Source: an uncultured Ruminococcus sp.
GTDB taxonomy: Bacteria; Bacillota; Clostridia; Oscillospirales; Ruminococcaceae
NCBI GenBank assembly: GCA_900541495.1
Contig: UQKC01000008.1
Coordinates: forward strand, 1 to 59,414
Direction: 5' to 3'
Length of the DNA: 59,414 nt
Both the position numbers and the translations under genes were made by a program. Positions 7,803 to 15,945 of the stretch are shown piece after piece. The notes below the pieces were generated by a model that made no database searches, was not told where the DNA came from, and was given only the letters and a program-made list of their open reading frames with translations. Numbering within the stretch: the stretch's first letter is position 1; the number at the start of each line of letters is the position of its first letter.

Positions 7803-9653
7803 TTATTCAACGTCCTTGAAGTCAGCGTCTACGAAATCGCTTCCGTTGCCGCCGTCATTGCCGCCGTTGTTGTCAGTGTTTCCACCCTCAGCAGCACCCT
7901 GAGCAGCCTGTGCAGCTGCACCTGCAGCCTGGTAAACCTTAGTTGCGATCTCAGAGAATGCTTTCTGGAGTTCATCGGACTTAGCCTTGATGTCGTCTGT
8001 GTTGTCGGTCTTGAGAGCTTCCTTAAGAGCGTCGATCTTAGGCTGAACTGCTGCCTTTTCGTCAGCGGAAACCTTGTCGCCGAAGTCTGTGAGAGCCTTT
8101 TCGCACTGGAATACGAGGTTTTCAGCGTTGTTCTTAGCGTCAACAGCTTCCTTACGCTTCTTGTCTTCCTCAGCGTACTTAGCAGCATCGTCAACAGCCT
8201 TCTGAATATCTTCCTTGGACATCTTTGTGGAAGATGTGATGGAGATGTGCTGTTCCTTGCCTGTGCCGAGGTCCTTAGCGGAAACATTTACGATACCGTT
8301 TGCATCGATATCGAAAGTAACTTCGATCTGAGGAATTCCACGGGGAGCAGGAGCGATACCGTCAAGACGGAACATACCGAGCTGCTTGTTGTCCTTAGCG
8401 AATTCACGTTCGCCCTGGAGAACGTTGATATCAACGGCTGTCTGGTTATCAGCGAATGTGGAGAATACCTGCGACTTCTTTGTAGGAATTGTGGTGTTTC
8501 TCTCGATCATCTTTGTGCAAACGCCGCCTGCGGTTTCGATACCGAGTGAAAGCGGAGCAACATCGAGGAGGAGAAGTCCCGTTACATCGCCGCCGAGAAC
8601 GCCGCCCTGGAGTGCAGCACCGAGTGCAACACATTCATCAGGGTTGATTCCCTTGAACGGTTCTTTGCCGATGAAGTTCTTAACAGCTTCCTGAACAGCA
8701 GGGATTCTTGAAGAACCGCCGACCATAAGGACCTTGTTAAGGTCGGAAGGCTTGAGTCCGCTGTCGGAGAGAGCCTGCTTTACAGGGCCCATTGTGGACT
8801 GAACGAGGTCAGAGGTAAGCTCATTGAACTTAGCCTGTGTAAGGGTCATTTCAAGGTGCTTAGGACCTGTTGCATCTGCTGTGATATATGGGAGGTTGAT
8901 AGTAGATGTCGGTGTGGAAGAAAGCTCGATCTTAGCCTTTTCAGCAGCTTCCTTTAATCTCTGCATAGCCATCTTGTCGCCTGTGAGGTCGATGCCCTGC
9001 TCAGCCTTGAAGTTCTCAACCATCCAGTTGATTATTCTCTGGTCGAAGTCATCACCGCCAAGACGGTTGTTGCCGGCTGTTGCAAGAACCTGCTGAACGC
9101 CGTCGCCCATTTCAATGATAGATACATCGAATGTACCGCCGCCGAGGTCGTAAACCATGATCTTCTGATCGTCTTCCTTATCGATACCGTAGGAAAGAGC
9201 TGCTGCGGTAGGTTCGTTGATGATTCTTCTTACGTTAAGTCCTGCGATCTGACCGGCATCCTTTGTAGCCTGACGCTGTGCATCTGTGAAGTATGCAGGA
9301 ACTGTGATAACTGCTTCCGTAACGGGTTCGCCGATATAAGCTTCAGCATCAGCCTTGAGCTTCTGAAGGATCATAGCGGAGATCTGCTGAGGAGTGAATT
9401 CCTTATCGTCGATCTTTACCTTGTAGTCAGAACCCATGTGACGCTTGATAGAAGAAACTGTTCTGTCAGCGTTTGTAACAGCCTGACGCTTTGCTACCTG
9501 ACCAACAAGACGTTCGCCAGTCTTTGTGAAACCTACAACGGAAGGAGTTGTTCTTGCACCCTCTGTATTAGGGATAACTACGGCGTTGCCGCCTTCCATA
9601 ACTGCTACGCAGGAGTTTGTTGTACCTAAGTCAATACCAATGATCTTTGACAT
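7803..9653 (-). CDS. dnaK: Molecular chaperone DnaK (Hsp70)
   Basis: DnaK binds exposed hydrophobic segments of unfolded proteins in an ATP-driven cycle with DnaJ and GrpE. The 616-residue protein shows the Hsp70 signatures IDLGTTNSCVAV (residues 6-17), VYDLGGGTFDVSI and VLMVGGSSRIPAVQ, then the substrate-binding beta domain and a helical lid ending in a Gly/Asn-rich tail and DFVDADFKDVE. The start has AGAAAGGA upstream. It sits between grpE and dnaJ, with a 268-base spacer to dnaJ that is filled by repeat elements. Confidence 0.98.
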   Translation of the reverse strand: MSKIIGIDLGTTNSCVAVMEGGNAVVIPNTEGARTTPSVVGFTKTGERLVGQVAKRQAVTNADRTVSSIKRHMGSDYKVKIDDKEFTPQQISAMILQKLKADAEAYIGEPVTEAVITVPAYFTDAQRQATKDAGQIAGLNVRRIINEPTAAALSYGIDKEDDQKIMVYDLGGGTFDVSIIEMGDGVQQVLATAGNNRLGGDDFDQRIINWMVENFKAEQGIDLTGDKMAMQRLKEAAEKAKIELSSTPTSTINLPYITADATGPKHLEMTLTQAKFNELTSDLVQSTMGPVKQALSDSGLKPSDLNKVLMVGGSSRIPAVQEAVKNFIGKEPFKGINPDECVALGAALQGGVLGGDVTGLLLLDVAPLSLGIETAGGVCTKMIERNTTIPTKKSQVFSTFADNQTAVDINVLQGEREFAKDNKQLGMFRLDGIAPAPRGIPQIEVTFDIDANGIVNVSAKDLGTGKEQHISITSSTKMSKEDIQKAVDDAAKYAEEDKKRKEAVDAKNNAENLVFQCEKALTDFGDKVSADEKAAVQPKIDALKEALKTDNTDDIKAKSDELQKAFSEIATKVYQAAGAAAQAAQGAAEGGNTDNNGGNDGGNGSDFVDADFKDVE

Positions 9654-9700
9654 ATAAATCTTCCTTTCTTATATAAACAAGTTGTTTCTGAAAATTTCTT

Positions 9701-10261
9701 TTACGGATTTGCGACAACGACCATCGCGCATCTGATGACCTTGTCGCCGAGCTTATAGCCCTTTTGAAAAACCTGACAAACTGTATTTTCGCCGAAGTTT
9801 TCGTCCTCGACCTGATTTACCGCGTGGTGGATATTCGGGTCGAACGGTTCGCCGAGCGCCTTGATCTCGGTAACACCGAGCTTATCAAGTATGCCCGTGT
9901 ACTGCTTGAATATCATCTCAACGCCCTTTTTGTAGTTCTCATCGGAACACTCCGCGTCCATCGCACGTTCAAAGTTATCGATGACGGAAAGAATTTCGGT
10001 GATGACCTTTGCCTGTGCGTCTGCAACGGCGTTAATACGGTCGTTTACGGAGCGCTTGCGGAAGTTGTCGTATTCGGCAGCCACCCTGAGGTACTTGTCT
10101 TTTTCATCTCCAAGCTGTTTTTCAAGCTCTTCAATGCGTTTCTGCTCCGCTGAGATCTCTTCGGAGGGGGCTTCTTCGGTCTTTTCAGTCTGTGTATTCT
10201 CTTCGGAAGCTTCTTCCGCCTGCTCTTTTTCAAGCTCTTCGTTATTTTTATTTGTATCCAT
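9701..10261 (-). CDS. grpE: Nucleotide exchange factor GrpE
   Basis: GrpE releases ADP from DnaK. The 186-residue protein has a Glu-rich disordered N-terminus (residues 1-45), a long coiled coil containing the conserved RVAAEYDNFRKR, and the C-terminal beta domain with DPNIHHAVNQVEDENFGENTV and GYKLGDKVIRCAMVVVA. It follows hrcA by 20 bases and precedes dnaK by 47. Confidence 0.96.
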   Translation of the reverse strand: MDTNKNNEELEKEQAEEASEENTQTEKTEEAPSEEISAEQKRIEELEKQLGDEKDKYLRVAAEYDNFRKRSVNDRINAVADAQAKVITEILSVIDNFERAMDAECSDENYKKGVEMIFKQYTGILDKLGVTEIKALGEPFDPNIHHAVNQVEDENFGENTVCQVFQKGYKLGDKVIRCAMVVVANP

Positions 10262-10281
10262 TTGGGGCAGGACTCCTTTCT

Positions 10282-11349
10282 TTATTGGGACTTGCTTTCG
10301 GTATCGGGAAGAAGTTTTTCTTCCGCTTTTACCTCAGCGGGAGGTTCATCATCGGATATCATTTCCGTTATTCTCTCGGAAAGATACTCAACGTAAGGAA
10401 TTATCTTTGCGTAGTTTATACGCATCGGACCTATTACGCCGAGCGAACCTGCCGTTTTGCCGCCCTTCTTTATCTTTGAAACAATCATACTGGAGTTTTC
10501 GATAACGAACCCTCCGTCCTCTCCGAACATGACCTGCAAGTCGCCGAAGCTGTCGTCAAGCATTTTCACAACTTCGTTTTTATGCTCGAAGAAATGAGCT
10601 ATCTGATTGTTGTCAATGTCCGTTCTTGCCAGCAGATTTTTTTCGCCCGAAACAACGACTTCGTTATCTCTGAAACAATCTGCAAGCTCGCTCACGCCCT
10701 TTAAAAGCGGTGTAAGTGTTACCATATAAGTTCCCATTGCCGCTGCAAGTTCTTTCAGTGTTTCGTCCGAAAGATCGTCAATGGTCACGCCCTCAAGATT
10801 TTTCGCCATAAAGCTTGAGAAGAAGTCAAGCTGTTCATTCGTAAGGTCGAATTCCAGTCGGCAGACCTTATTTTTGATATCTCCCGATGAGGTTATCATC
10901 AGCAGGACGTACATTCTTCGTCCCGTCGGTATGACCTCGACCTTTGTTATAACGGAAAATTTCGGTGCAACATTTTTTGCAACAGCCGCGCAGTTCGTAA
11001 GCTGTGCGAGTGCTGTAGAGGCTTTTTCAATAAGCGCATCAGCCGTCGGGATCTCAACATCGAGGATACTGTCAAGCATTTTTTTATCCTCGTCCGAGAG
11101 GCTCTGCTCGGGCATAAGCTGCTCAATATAAAGTCTGTAGCCTTTGTAAGTCGGGATACGGCCTGCGGAAGTGTGAGGCTGTTCAAGGTAGCCAAGCTCC
11201 TCCAGAAGCGCCATATCGTTTCTGATCGTTGCGGGTGAAACTTTTATATCGGGCATTGAAGCGATCGTCTTTGAGCTGACGGGTTCGCCCGTTGTAATAT
11301 ATTCATCAACAACGGCGGCGAGAATTTTTCGCCTGCGTTCGTCCTGCAA
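10282..11349 (-). CDS. hrcA: Heat-inducible transcription repressor HrcA
   Basis: HrcA represses its own operon by binding CIRCE and is kept active by GroEL. The product has an N-terminal winged helix (RRRKILAAVVDEYITTGEPVSSKTIA, DIKVSPATIRNDMALLEELGYLEQPHTSAGRIPT) and the family GAF-like dimerisation region with GVIGPMRINYAKIIPYVEYLS. The frame can begin at GTG 11358, but AAAGGAG overlaps that codon and lies eight bases before TTG 11349, giving a 355-residue protein beginning at LQDERRR. I chose TTG 11349. It is the first gene of the operon. Confidence 0.95.
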   Translation of the reverse strand: MQDERRRKILAAVVDEYITTGEPVSSKTIASMPDIKVSPATIRNDMALLEELGYLEQPHTSAGRIPTYKGYRLYIEQLMPEQSLSDEDKKMLDSILDVEIPTADALIEKASTALAQLTNCAAVAKNVAPKFSVITKVEVIPTGRRMYVLLMITSSGDIKNKVCRLEFDLTNEQLDFFSSFMAKNLEGVTIDDLSDETLKELAAAMGTYMVTLTPLLKGVSELADCFRDNEVVVSGEKNLLARTDIDNNQIAHFFEHKNEVVKMLDDSFGDLQVMFGEDGGFVIENSSMIVSKIKKGGKTAGSLGVIGPMRINYAKIIPYVEYLSERITEMISDDEPPAEVKAEEKLLPDTESKSQ

Positions 11350-11394
11350 AACGTTCACTCCTTTTCTATCTTTAGCACTTGTATTAGCACTCTG

Positions 11395-11421
11395 TTAGCA
11401 CTCCATATCCCTGAGTGCTAA
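11395..11421. promoter_or_regulatory. CIRCE operator (HrcA binding site)
   Basis: A perfect CIRCE inverted repeat, TTAGCACTC (11395-11403), nine bases, GAGTGCTAA (11413-11421), lies just downstream of the -10 box of the hrcA operon. Two more direct copies of the half-site lie beside it at 11384-11392 (TTAGCACTC) and 11372-11380 (TTAGCACTT). Confidence 0.97.
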
Positions 11422-11425
11422 TTAT

Positions 11426-11453
11426 ATTATACACCACCCGACTGATTTGTCAA
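11426..11453 (-). promoter_or_regulatory. Sigma-A promoter of the hrcA-grpE-dnaK-dnaJ operon
   Basis: On the minus strand TTGACA (11448-11453), a 16-base spacer and TATAAT (11426-11431). CIRCE begins five bases downstream of the -10 box, so bound HrcA would block initiation. Confidence 0.85.
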
Positions 11454-11564
11454 GGGGTTTTGGAAATTTTCTTTTATTTTTCACAATTGAGGGCAAAAAA
11501 TTCGGAAAAGCCTCCGCAAAATGCCCGACAAAACCAAACTTTGCATTATTCAAGCATTACATTC

Positions 11565-11593
11565 TTGCATTAGTCCGTTTTTTATGGTACAAT
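11565..11593 (+). promoter_or_regulatory. Probable promoter of rqcH
   Basis: TTGCAT (11565-11570), a 17-base spacer and TACAAT (11588-11593). The following leader of about 130 bases contains no recognised riboswitch. Confidence 0.55.
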
Positions 11594-11728
11594 AATACTG
11601 TTGCTTTGATCTGTTCGGCGATCCGGCAAAATTTAATATGTGTATATAACCTTTTTAAATAAAACAAGCGCAGCACGGTACGGTGCAGCGCGGTCGCACA
11701 CGGGTTTTCCCGTTTTTCGGAGGTAAAA

Positions 11729-13471
11729 ATGGCACTTGACGGAATTTTTTTAAGCTGCGTGAAAAACGAGCTTTTACCACTCATCGGCGGCAGAGTTGAC
11801 AAGATCGCTCAGCCCTCCCGTGAGGAAATAATAGTTACAATGCGCACGAGGGGCGGAATGGAGAAGCTGCTGTTCTCGGCTTCGGCGAACTCTGCGCGTG
11901 TCCATATCACAAAGGAATCGGTCGAAAATCCGAAAGTTCCTCCGATGTTCTGTATGCTCCTGCGAAAGCATTTCGGCAACGGCAAGCTGCTTGATATCCG
12001 TCAGGACGGTCTTGAACGTGTGCTTTATTTCGATTTTGAAGCTATGAACGAGCTCGGTGATATGGTAAAGGTCACTCTTGCCGCAGAAATTATGGGCAGA
12101 TGCTCGAATATCATCGTCATAAACGCTGACGGAAAGATAATCGACAGCATCAAGCGCGTTGACCTCGAAATGTCGGGCGAGCGCCCTGTTCTCCCCGGAA
12201 TGACCTACACTCTACCGCCAAAGACGGAGCGCCTTGACTTCCGCACCTGTACAAAGGAACAGCTTTCCGAAGCACTCGGCGCAATGCCCGATGCCGACCT
12301 TGCGAAAACACTCGTCAAAGTCTTTGAGGGCGTTTCGCCTATCGTTGCGCGCGAATGGGTATTTTCCGCCGCAAACGGCGACCAGATACGCAAAAGTGAG
12401 CTTACCGACGGTATTCTCGACAAGCTTTGCGCCGAACTGAAAAAGACCGCTGACGAGCTTTCGGACGGCACTAACGCTTATACCATTATAAAAGACCGCG
12501 ACGGTATGCTCAAAGACTTCGCGTTTATGGATATTTTGCAGTACGGTTCGCTTATGACGACGAAAACGCTCCCGAACGCCTGCGCCGCACTCGATTATTT
12601 CTACTCCGAGCGTGACAACGTTTCCCGTATGAAGCAGCGTTCGGCAGACCTTTACAAGCTTTTGTTGAACACTACCGAGCGAATAGCGCGAAGAATAGAG
12701 GCACAGAAGCTTGAACTCGCCGAATCTGCCAAGCGTGATGAATTGAAGCTGAAAGGCGACCTCATCTCGGCAAATCTTTACCGCATTGAAAAGGGTATGG
12801 ACAAGATCACGGTCGAGAATTTCTACGATGAAAATTGCCCGACTATTGAAATTGAGCTTGACAAACGCCTTACCCCAAGTAAAAATATGCAGAAATACTA
12901 CGCAGAGTACAGAAAGCTTGATACTGCGGAGAAAATCCTCACCGAGCGTATCGCTCAGGGCGAAGACGAACTTGCTTACATCGACAGCGTTTTTGACGCT
13001 TTGACCCGAACCAAGAGCGAGGACGAGGTAAACGAACTTCGAATGGAGCTTGCGGAGCAGGGTTATCTCCGCGCGAACAAGCTCAAAGGCAAGCCGCCCA
13101 AGACAAAACCGCCGATAGAATTCACCTCTCCCGACGGCTATACTATATTGATAGGACGAAACAACATTCAGAACGACAAGCTCACCACAAAGCTTGCCGA
13201 TAAGACGGATATATGGCTTCACACGAAGAATATCCCGGGCTCGCACGTTATTATCCGCACGAACGGCACAGTTCCGCCCGATGATACTATCTTATATGCG
13301 GCAGGTCTTGCGGCTTTCCACAGCAAGGCAAAGAATTCTTCGCAAGTTCCCGTCGATTATGTCAATATTAAATTTGTGAAGAAGCCCTCGGGTGCAAAAC
13401 CGGGCAAGGTCATCTTCACGAACAACCGCACGGTTTATATCACGCCGATAGATCCATACTCCGAGGAATGA
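11729..13471 (+). CDS. rqcH: RqcH, ribosome-associated quality-control protein (NFACT / FbpA family)
   Basis: RqcH binds stalled 50S-peptidyl-tRNA complexes and adds alanine tails that mark the nascent chain for degradation. The 580-residue protein has the NFACT-N domain (residues about 1-215, MALDGIFLSCVKNEL, PPMFCMLLRKHF), a central coiled coil (about 290-440), and the NFACT-R domain with GRNNIQNDKLTTKLADKTDIWLHTK interrupted only by the usual spacing, then PGSHVII and PGKVIFTNNRT. CGGAGG precedes the ATG. Older names call this a fibronectin-binding protein; the RQC role is the better supported one. Confidence 0.93.
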   Translation: MALDGIFLSCVKNELLPLIGGRVDKIAQPSREEIIVTMRTRGGMEKLLFSASANSARVHITKESVENPKVPPMFCMLLRKHFGNGKLLDIRQDGLERVLYFDFEAMNELGDMVKVTLAAEIMGRCSNIIVINADGKIIDSIKRVDLEMSGERPVLPGMTYTLPPKTERLDFRTCTKEQLSEALGAMPDADLAKTLVKVFEGVSPIVAREWVFSAANGDQIRKSELTDGILDKLCAELKKTADELSDGTNAYTIIKDRDGMLKDFAFMDILQYGSLMTTKTLPNACAALDYFYSERDNVSRMKQRSADLYKLLLNTTERIARRIEAQKLELAESAKRDELKLKGDLISANLYRIEKGMDKITVENFYDENCPTIEIELDKRLTPSKNMQKYYAEYRKLDTAEKILTERIAQGEDELAYIDSVFDALTRTKSEDEVNELRMELAEQGYLRANKLKGKPPKTKPPIEFTSPDGYTILIGRNNIQNDKLTTKLADKTDIWLHTKNIPGSHVIIRTNGTVPPDDTILYAAGLAAFHSKAKNSSQVPVDYVNIKFVKKPSGAKPGKVIFTNNRTVYITPIDPYSEE

Positions 13472-13680
13472 TTCGGAGTCATTTAAGGTCACCTCTAAAA
13501 ACCACCGGCTAAAGCCTTAGCACCTCATCGGCTTGCAGATTTTTTGTCTACACTTTGATTAAAAATTAGTATTGCTCCGCACAATGGATCGCTGCCGCTT
13601 AACAAAAAACGATACGACCGTAAAATTTACGACCGTATCGTTTTATTATTTATAAATTATAACGAATTTCCAAATCAAAC
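13472..13680. terminator. Bidirectional terminator between rqcH and the GH130 gene
   Basis: The core is at 13602-13646: ACGATACG (13609-13616) and CGTATCGT (13634-13641) with a partly paired centre, flanked by AAAAAA on the left and TTTT on the right, so it can end transcription from both convergent genes. The preceding bases contain a GC-rich imperfect repeat (CACCGGCTAAAGCC ... CATCGGC) of unknown role. Confidence 0.75.
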
Positions 13681-14712
13681 TCAAACCTGGCTGTTGTGAT
13701 CGAGGAAGTCCATAACGTCATCAACAGTTGTGAATGCGAGAGCTGTGCAGGTATCAGCGCAGCCGTAGTAGATGCAAATTCTGCCTGTGTCAGCGTCAAC
13801 AAGGTTAGCGCATGGGAATGTTACTGCATCTGTATCACCGATGAGCTCATAGCTTGTCTGTGGGCTGATGAGGTAGGAAGCACCTCTCTTGAGAACCTTC
13901 CAAGGCTCGTCCTTATCGAGAAGAGCAGCGGAGAAGCTGTAAACATAGCCGTTGCAGGAAGTAAGAACGCCGTGGTAGAAAATGAGCCAGCCGCGGTCTG
14001 TTTCTATCGGAATAGGACCTGCGCCCATCTTTGTGGATTCCCAGCCCTTGGATGGTCCCATAACGTGTCTGTGTTCGCCCCAGTAAACGAGGTCAGGGGA
14101 CTGGCTGATGAACATATCGCCGAAAGGTGTATGGCCGCTGTCGGAAGGACGGCTCATCATCATGTACTTGCCGTTGATCTTTCTTGGGAACATAACGCCG
14201 TTTCTGTTGAAAGGAAGGTAAGCGTTTTCGCCCTGCTTGAATGTTTTGAAATCAGTTGTGGTAGCGATGCCGATAGTTGGCTTCCAGCCGTAAGCATTGC
14301 ACCATGTTACGATATATCTGTCTTCGCCCTCGAGCTTGCAAACACGGGGATCGTAGCCATACTGCCACTGTGCAACTTCAGGGATATCGCACTCAAAGTG
14401 GATTCTCTCTTCGTTGATATCCCAGTGGATACCGTCCTTGGAGAAGCCAACGTGAAGTTCCATGTTTCTTTCTCTGTCGTCAACACGGAAAACACCTGCG
14501 AATTCATAGTCACCGTTCTTGAAAGGTACAACGGAGCTGTTGAAAATGGAGTTGGAAGGCTCTCTGTAGCCGTTAGCCTTCTTTACCATGATCTGATCTC
14601 TCTTGATGATAGGGTTAGCGTCATATCTCCAAACTACATCTCTGCAGTCAGCAGGCTTTTCCTGCCATGGAATGTTCGGCATAGAAACGCCGTTGATGAT
14701 TTTTACGTTCAT
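13681..14712 (-). CDS. GH130 beta-mannoside phosphorylase (probable beta-1,4-mannooligosaccharide phosphorylase)
   Basis: GH130 enzymes cleave beta-mannosides with phosphate, giving mannose 1-phosphate. The 343-residue protein is a five-bladed propeller type with VVWRYDANPI, FNSSVVPFKNGDYEFAGVFR, the GYDPRV motif whose Asp121 fits the general acid, and RNGVMFPRKINGKYMMMSRPSDSGHTP split over two blades. The length and the FNSSVVPF/GVFR region look like the RaMP2-type group (mannooligosaccharides) rather than the longer mannosylglucose phosphorylase; that assignment is an inference. There is no signal peptide, so it is cytoplasmic. It may act after the epimerase at 4626. It is monocistronic with its own promoter. 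Confidence 0.85.
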   Translation of the reverse strand: MNVKIINGVSMPNIPWQEKPADCRDVVWRYDANPIIKRDQIMVKKANGYREPSNSIFNSSVVPFKNGDYEFAGVFRVDDRERNMELHVGFSKDGIHWDINEERIHFECDIPEVAQWQYGYDPRVCKLEGEDRYIVTWCNAYGWKPTIGIATTTDFKTFKQGENAYLPFNRNGVMFPRKINGKYMMMSRPSDSGHTPFGDMFISQSPDLVYWGEHRHVMGPSKGWESTKMGAGPIPIETDRGWLIFYHGVLTSCNGYVYSFSAALLDKDEPWKVLKRGASYLISPQTSYELIGDTDAVTFPCANLVDADTGRICIYYGCADTCTALAFTTVDDVMDFLDHNSQV

Positions 14713-14768
14713 TGGTTTGACCGCCTTTCGTTATTGTTATTATTGTTTTGACAACCTAAGTCTTTTTT

Positions 14769-14797
14769 ATTATACAATATTAAAAAAGAAAAATCAA
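14769..14797 (-). promoter_or_regulatory. Promoter of the GH130 gene
   Basis: Minus strand TTGATT (14792-14797), a 17-base spacer and TATAAT (14769-14774). A possible operator, GTAAA-CGA-TTTAC (14845-14857), lies about 50 bases upstream and overlaps the end of the next gene. Confidence 0.7.
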
Positions 14798-14853
14798 CTG
14801 TAATTTTCAGACTTAAAGGTATAAGTCATAAAATGTTTAGAATTGTAAACGAT

Positions 14854-15054
14854 TTACCTGCCTAAGAGTGCGTCTATCTCCGAACGGGAGCTTACGATAG
14901 GCTTGCCGTCACTGTCAAGGAGCGGGGTCAGTCCGCCCGAATAGCCCGAGAAATGATAGAAATAGTTCACGCCCGTTTCGGTGTCCACCCATATCTCGCA
15001 GCCCTCCATTGCACCCTTGGAATAAACTTTAATGAATCTTTTGTCATTGCTCAT
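14854..15054 (-). CDS. DUF6440 family protein
   Basis: This 66-residue protein resembles the DUF6440 family, with the signature pattern RFIKVYSKGAMEGCEIWVD, TGVNYFYHFSGYSGGLTPLL and DSDGKPI. It is a small soluble protein with no signal peptide and no assigned function. It begins 52 bases after the Rpn-like gene on the same strand and may share its transcript. Confidence 0.75.
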   Translation of the reverse strand: MSNDKRFIKVYSKGAMEGCEIWVDTETGVNYFYHFSGYSGGLTPLLDSDGKPIVSSRSEIDALLGR

Positions 15055-15106
15055 AGTGTGATCTCCTTTATCCTTGTTTCCTCTGATGTATCATATTTTA
15101 CCGTAA

Positions 15107-15901
15107 TCAGCTCTCCGGATATATTTTTCTGATCTGTTCATCGGTAAAGCCGTTGGCTCTCATTCTGCTTATAAAAAGCGTTCTCTCCTCTGCTTTACCC
15201 TCTTCCTTGGCATTTTTAAGTGCTGACGCTTCATCATGGAGTGCCTTTTCACGCAGACGGGCGATCTCTCTTATTTTTGTGTCTTCGGACATATCATAGA
15301 TAACATTTACAGCTTTTTTCATAATAGGAACATTAGTCTGACTAATCATCTCGAATTCCTCCTCACTGTCTGCGTTTATAAACTGCAGCCACAGCTCACG
15401 GCTGTTATCGGGATTTGGCTTTCTGCCGACCTTTTTTAGCTCAAAAAAGTGTATGCTGAACTTGTCGGAGAAAACCTCACCCGTGTCCTTTATCATTGCG
15501 GCTACCTCGGTGTGATAATCGTCTGTATTGAACATATTAAAGTTGATGATATTTATTGTAATAGTTTGTTTTAACTCGCTGTAGTCCTCACCGCTTTTTA
15601 ACTCTGAAGAATACAGCTTTGCCCAGTAGAAAAGCGTTCTGTCACGGTAATCCGCATCGTTTTTGACCTGGATTTCCACATTCACAAGCTTGTCGTCCAC
15701 CTTTAAGCTTAGGTCAAGACGGCTGAATTTTCCCGTAAGCGTTTCGGGCGGAAGTTCGGGGTTTGTTATTTTGATCTCTTTGATGCGCTCCTGCGGAATT
15801 TCAAGCATACTTGCTACGAATGAATGGAGCATATCCTCATTTTCCGTAAATATTTTTTTGAATATTATATCAAGCTTCGCTGATATTACATTTCGTGCCA
15901 T
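15107..15901 (-). CDS. Rpn-family PD-(D/E)XK nuclease-like protein
   Basis: The 264-residue protein matches the Rpn / PDDEXK_2 'transposase-like' family. The N-terminal MARNVISAKLDIIFKKIF and the catalytic-type block FSRLDLSLKVDDKLVNVEIQ (Asp, then E-x-Q) around residues 60-80 are typical, as is the C-terminal KNAKEEGKAEERTLFISRMRANGFTDEQI split across a helical tail. E. coli RpnA is a DNA endonuclease that promotes recombination, but most family members are untested. AAAGGAGGG precedes the ATG. These genes often occur in many copies and vary at the C-terminus. No terminal repeats mark it as a transposon. Confidence 0.85.
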   Translation of the reverse strand: MARNVISAKLDIIFKKIFTENEDMLHSFVASMLEIPQERIKEIKITNPELPPETLTGKFSRLDLSLKVDDKLVNVEIQVKNDADYRDRTLFYWAKLYSSELKSGEDYSELKQTITINIINFNMFNTDDYHTEVAAMIKDTGEVFSDKFSIHFFELKKVGRKPNPDNSRELWLQFINADSEEEFEMISQTNVPIMKKAVNVIYDMSEDTKIREIARLREKALHDEASALKNAKEEGKAEERTLFISRMRANGFTDEQIRKIYPES

Positions 15902-15945
15902 CGGCTTTCCCTCCTTTTATCTGATTATATTATACCACAATTTCA

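Noticed and set aside
12212..13246. 344-codon frame antisense to rqcH
   Set aside because: The rqcH frame has full-length family domains; the antisense frame has none.
13696..14751. 351-codon frame antisense to the GH130 gene
   Set aside because: It mirrors a clear enzyme gene almost codon for codon and has no motif or ribosome-binding site of its own.
15107..15901. Rpn-family gene as part of an insertion sequence
   Set aside because: No terminal inverted repeats or target duplications flank it; family members called transposases are mostly stand-alone nucleases.
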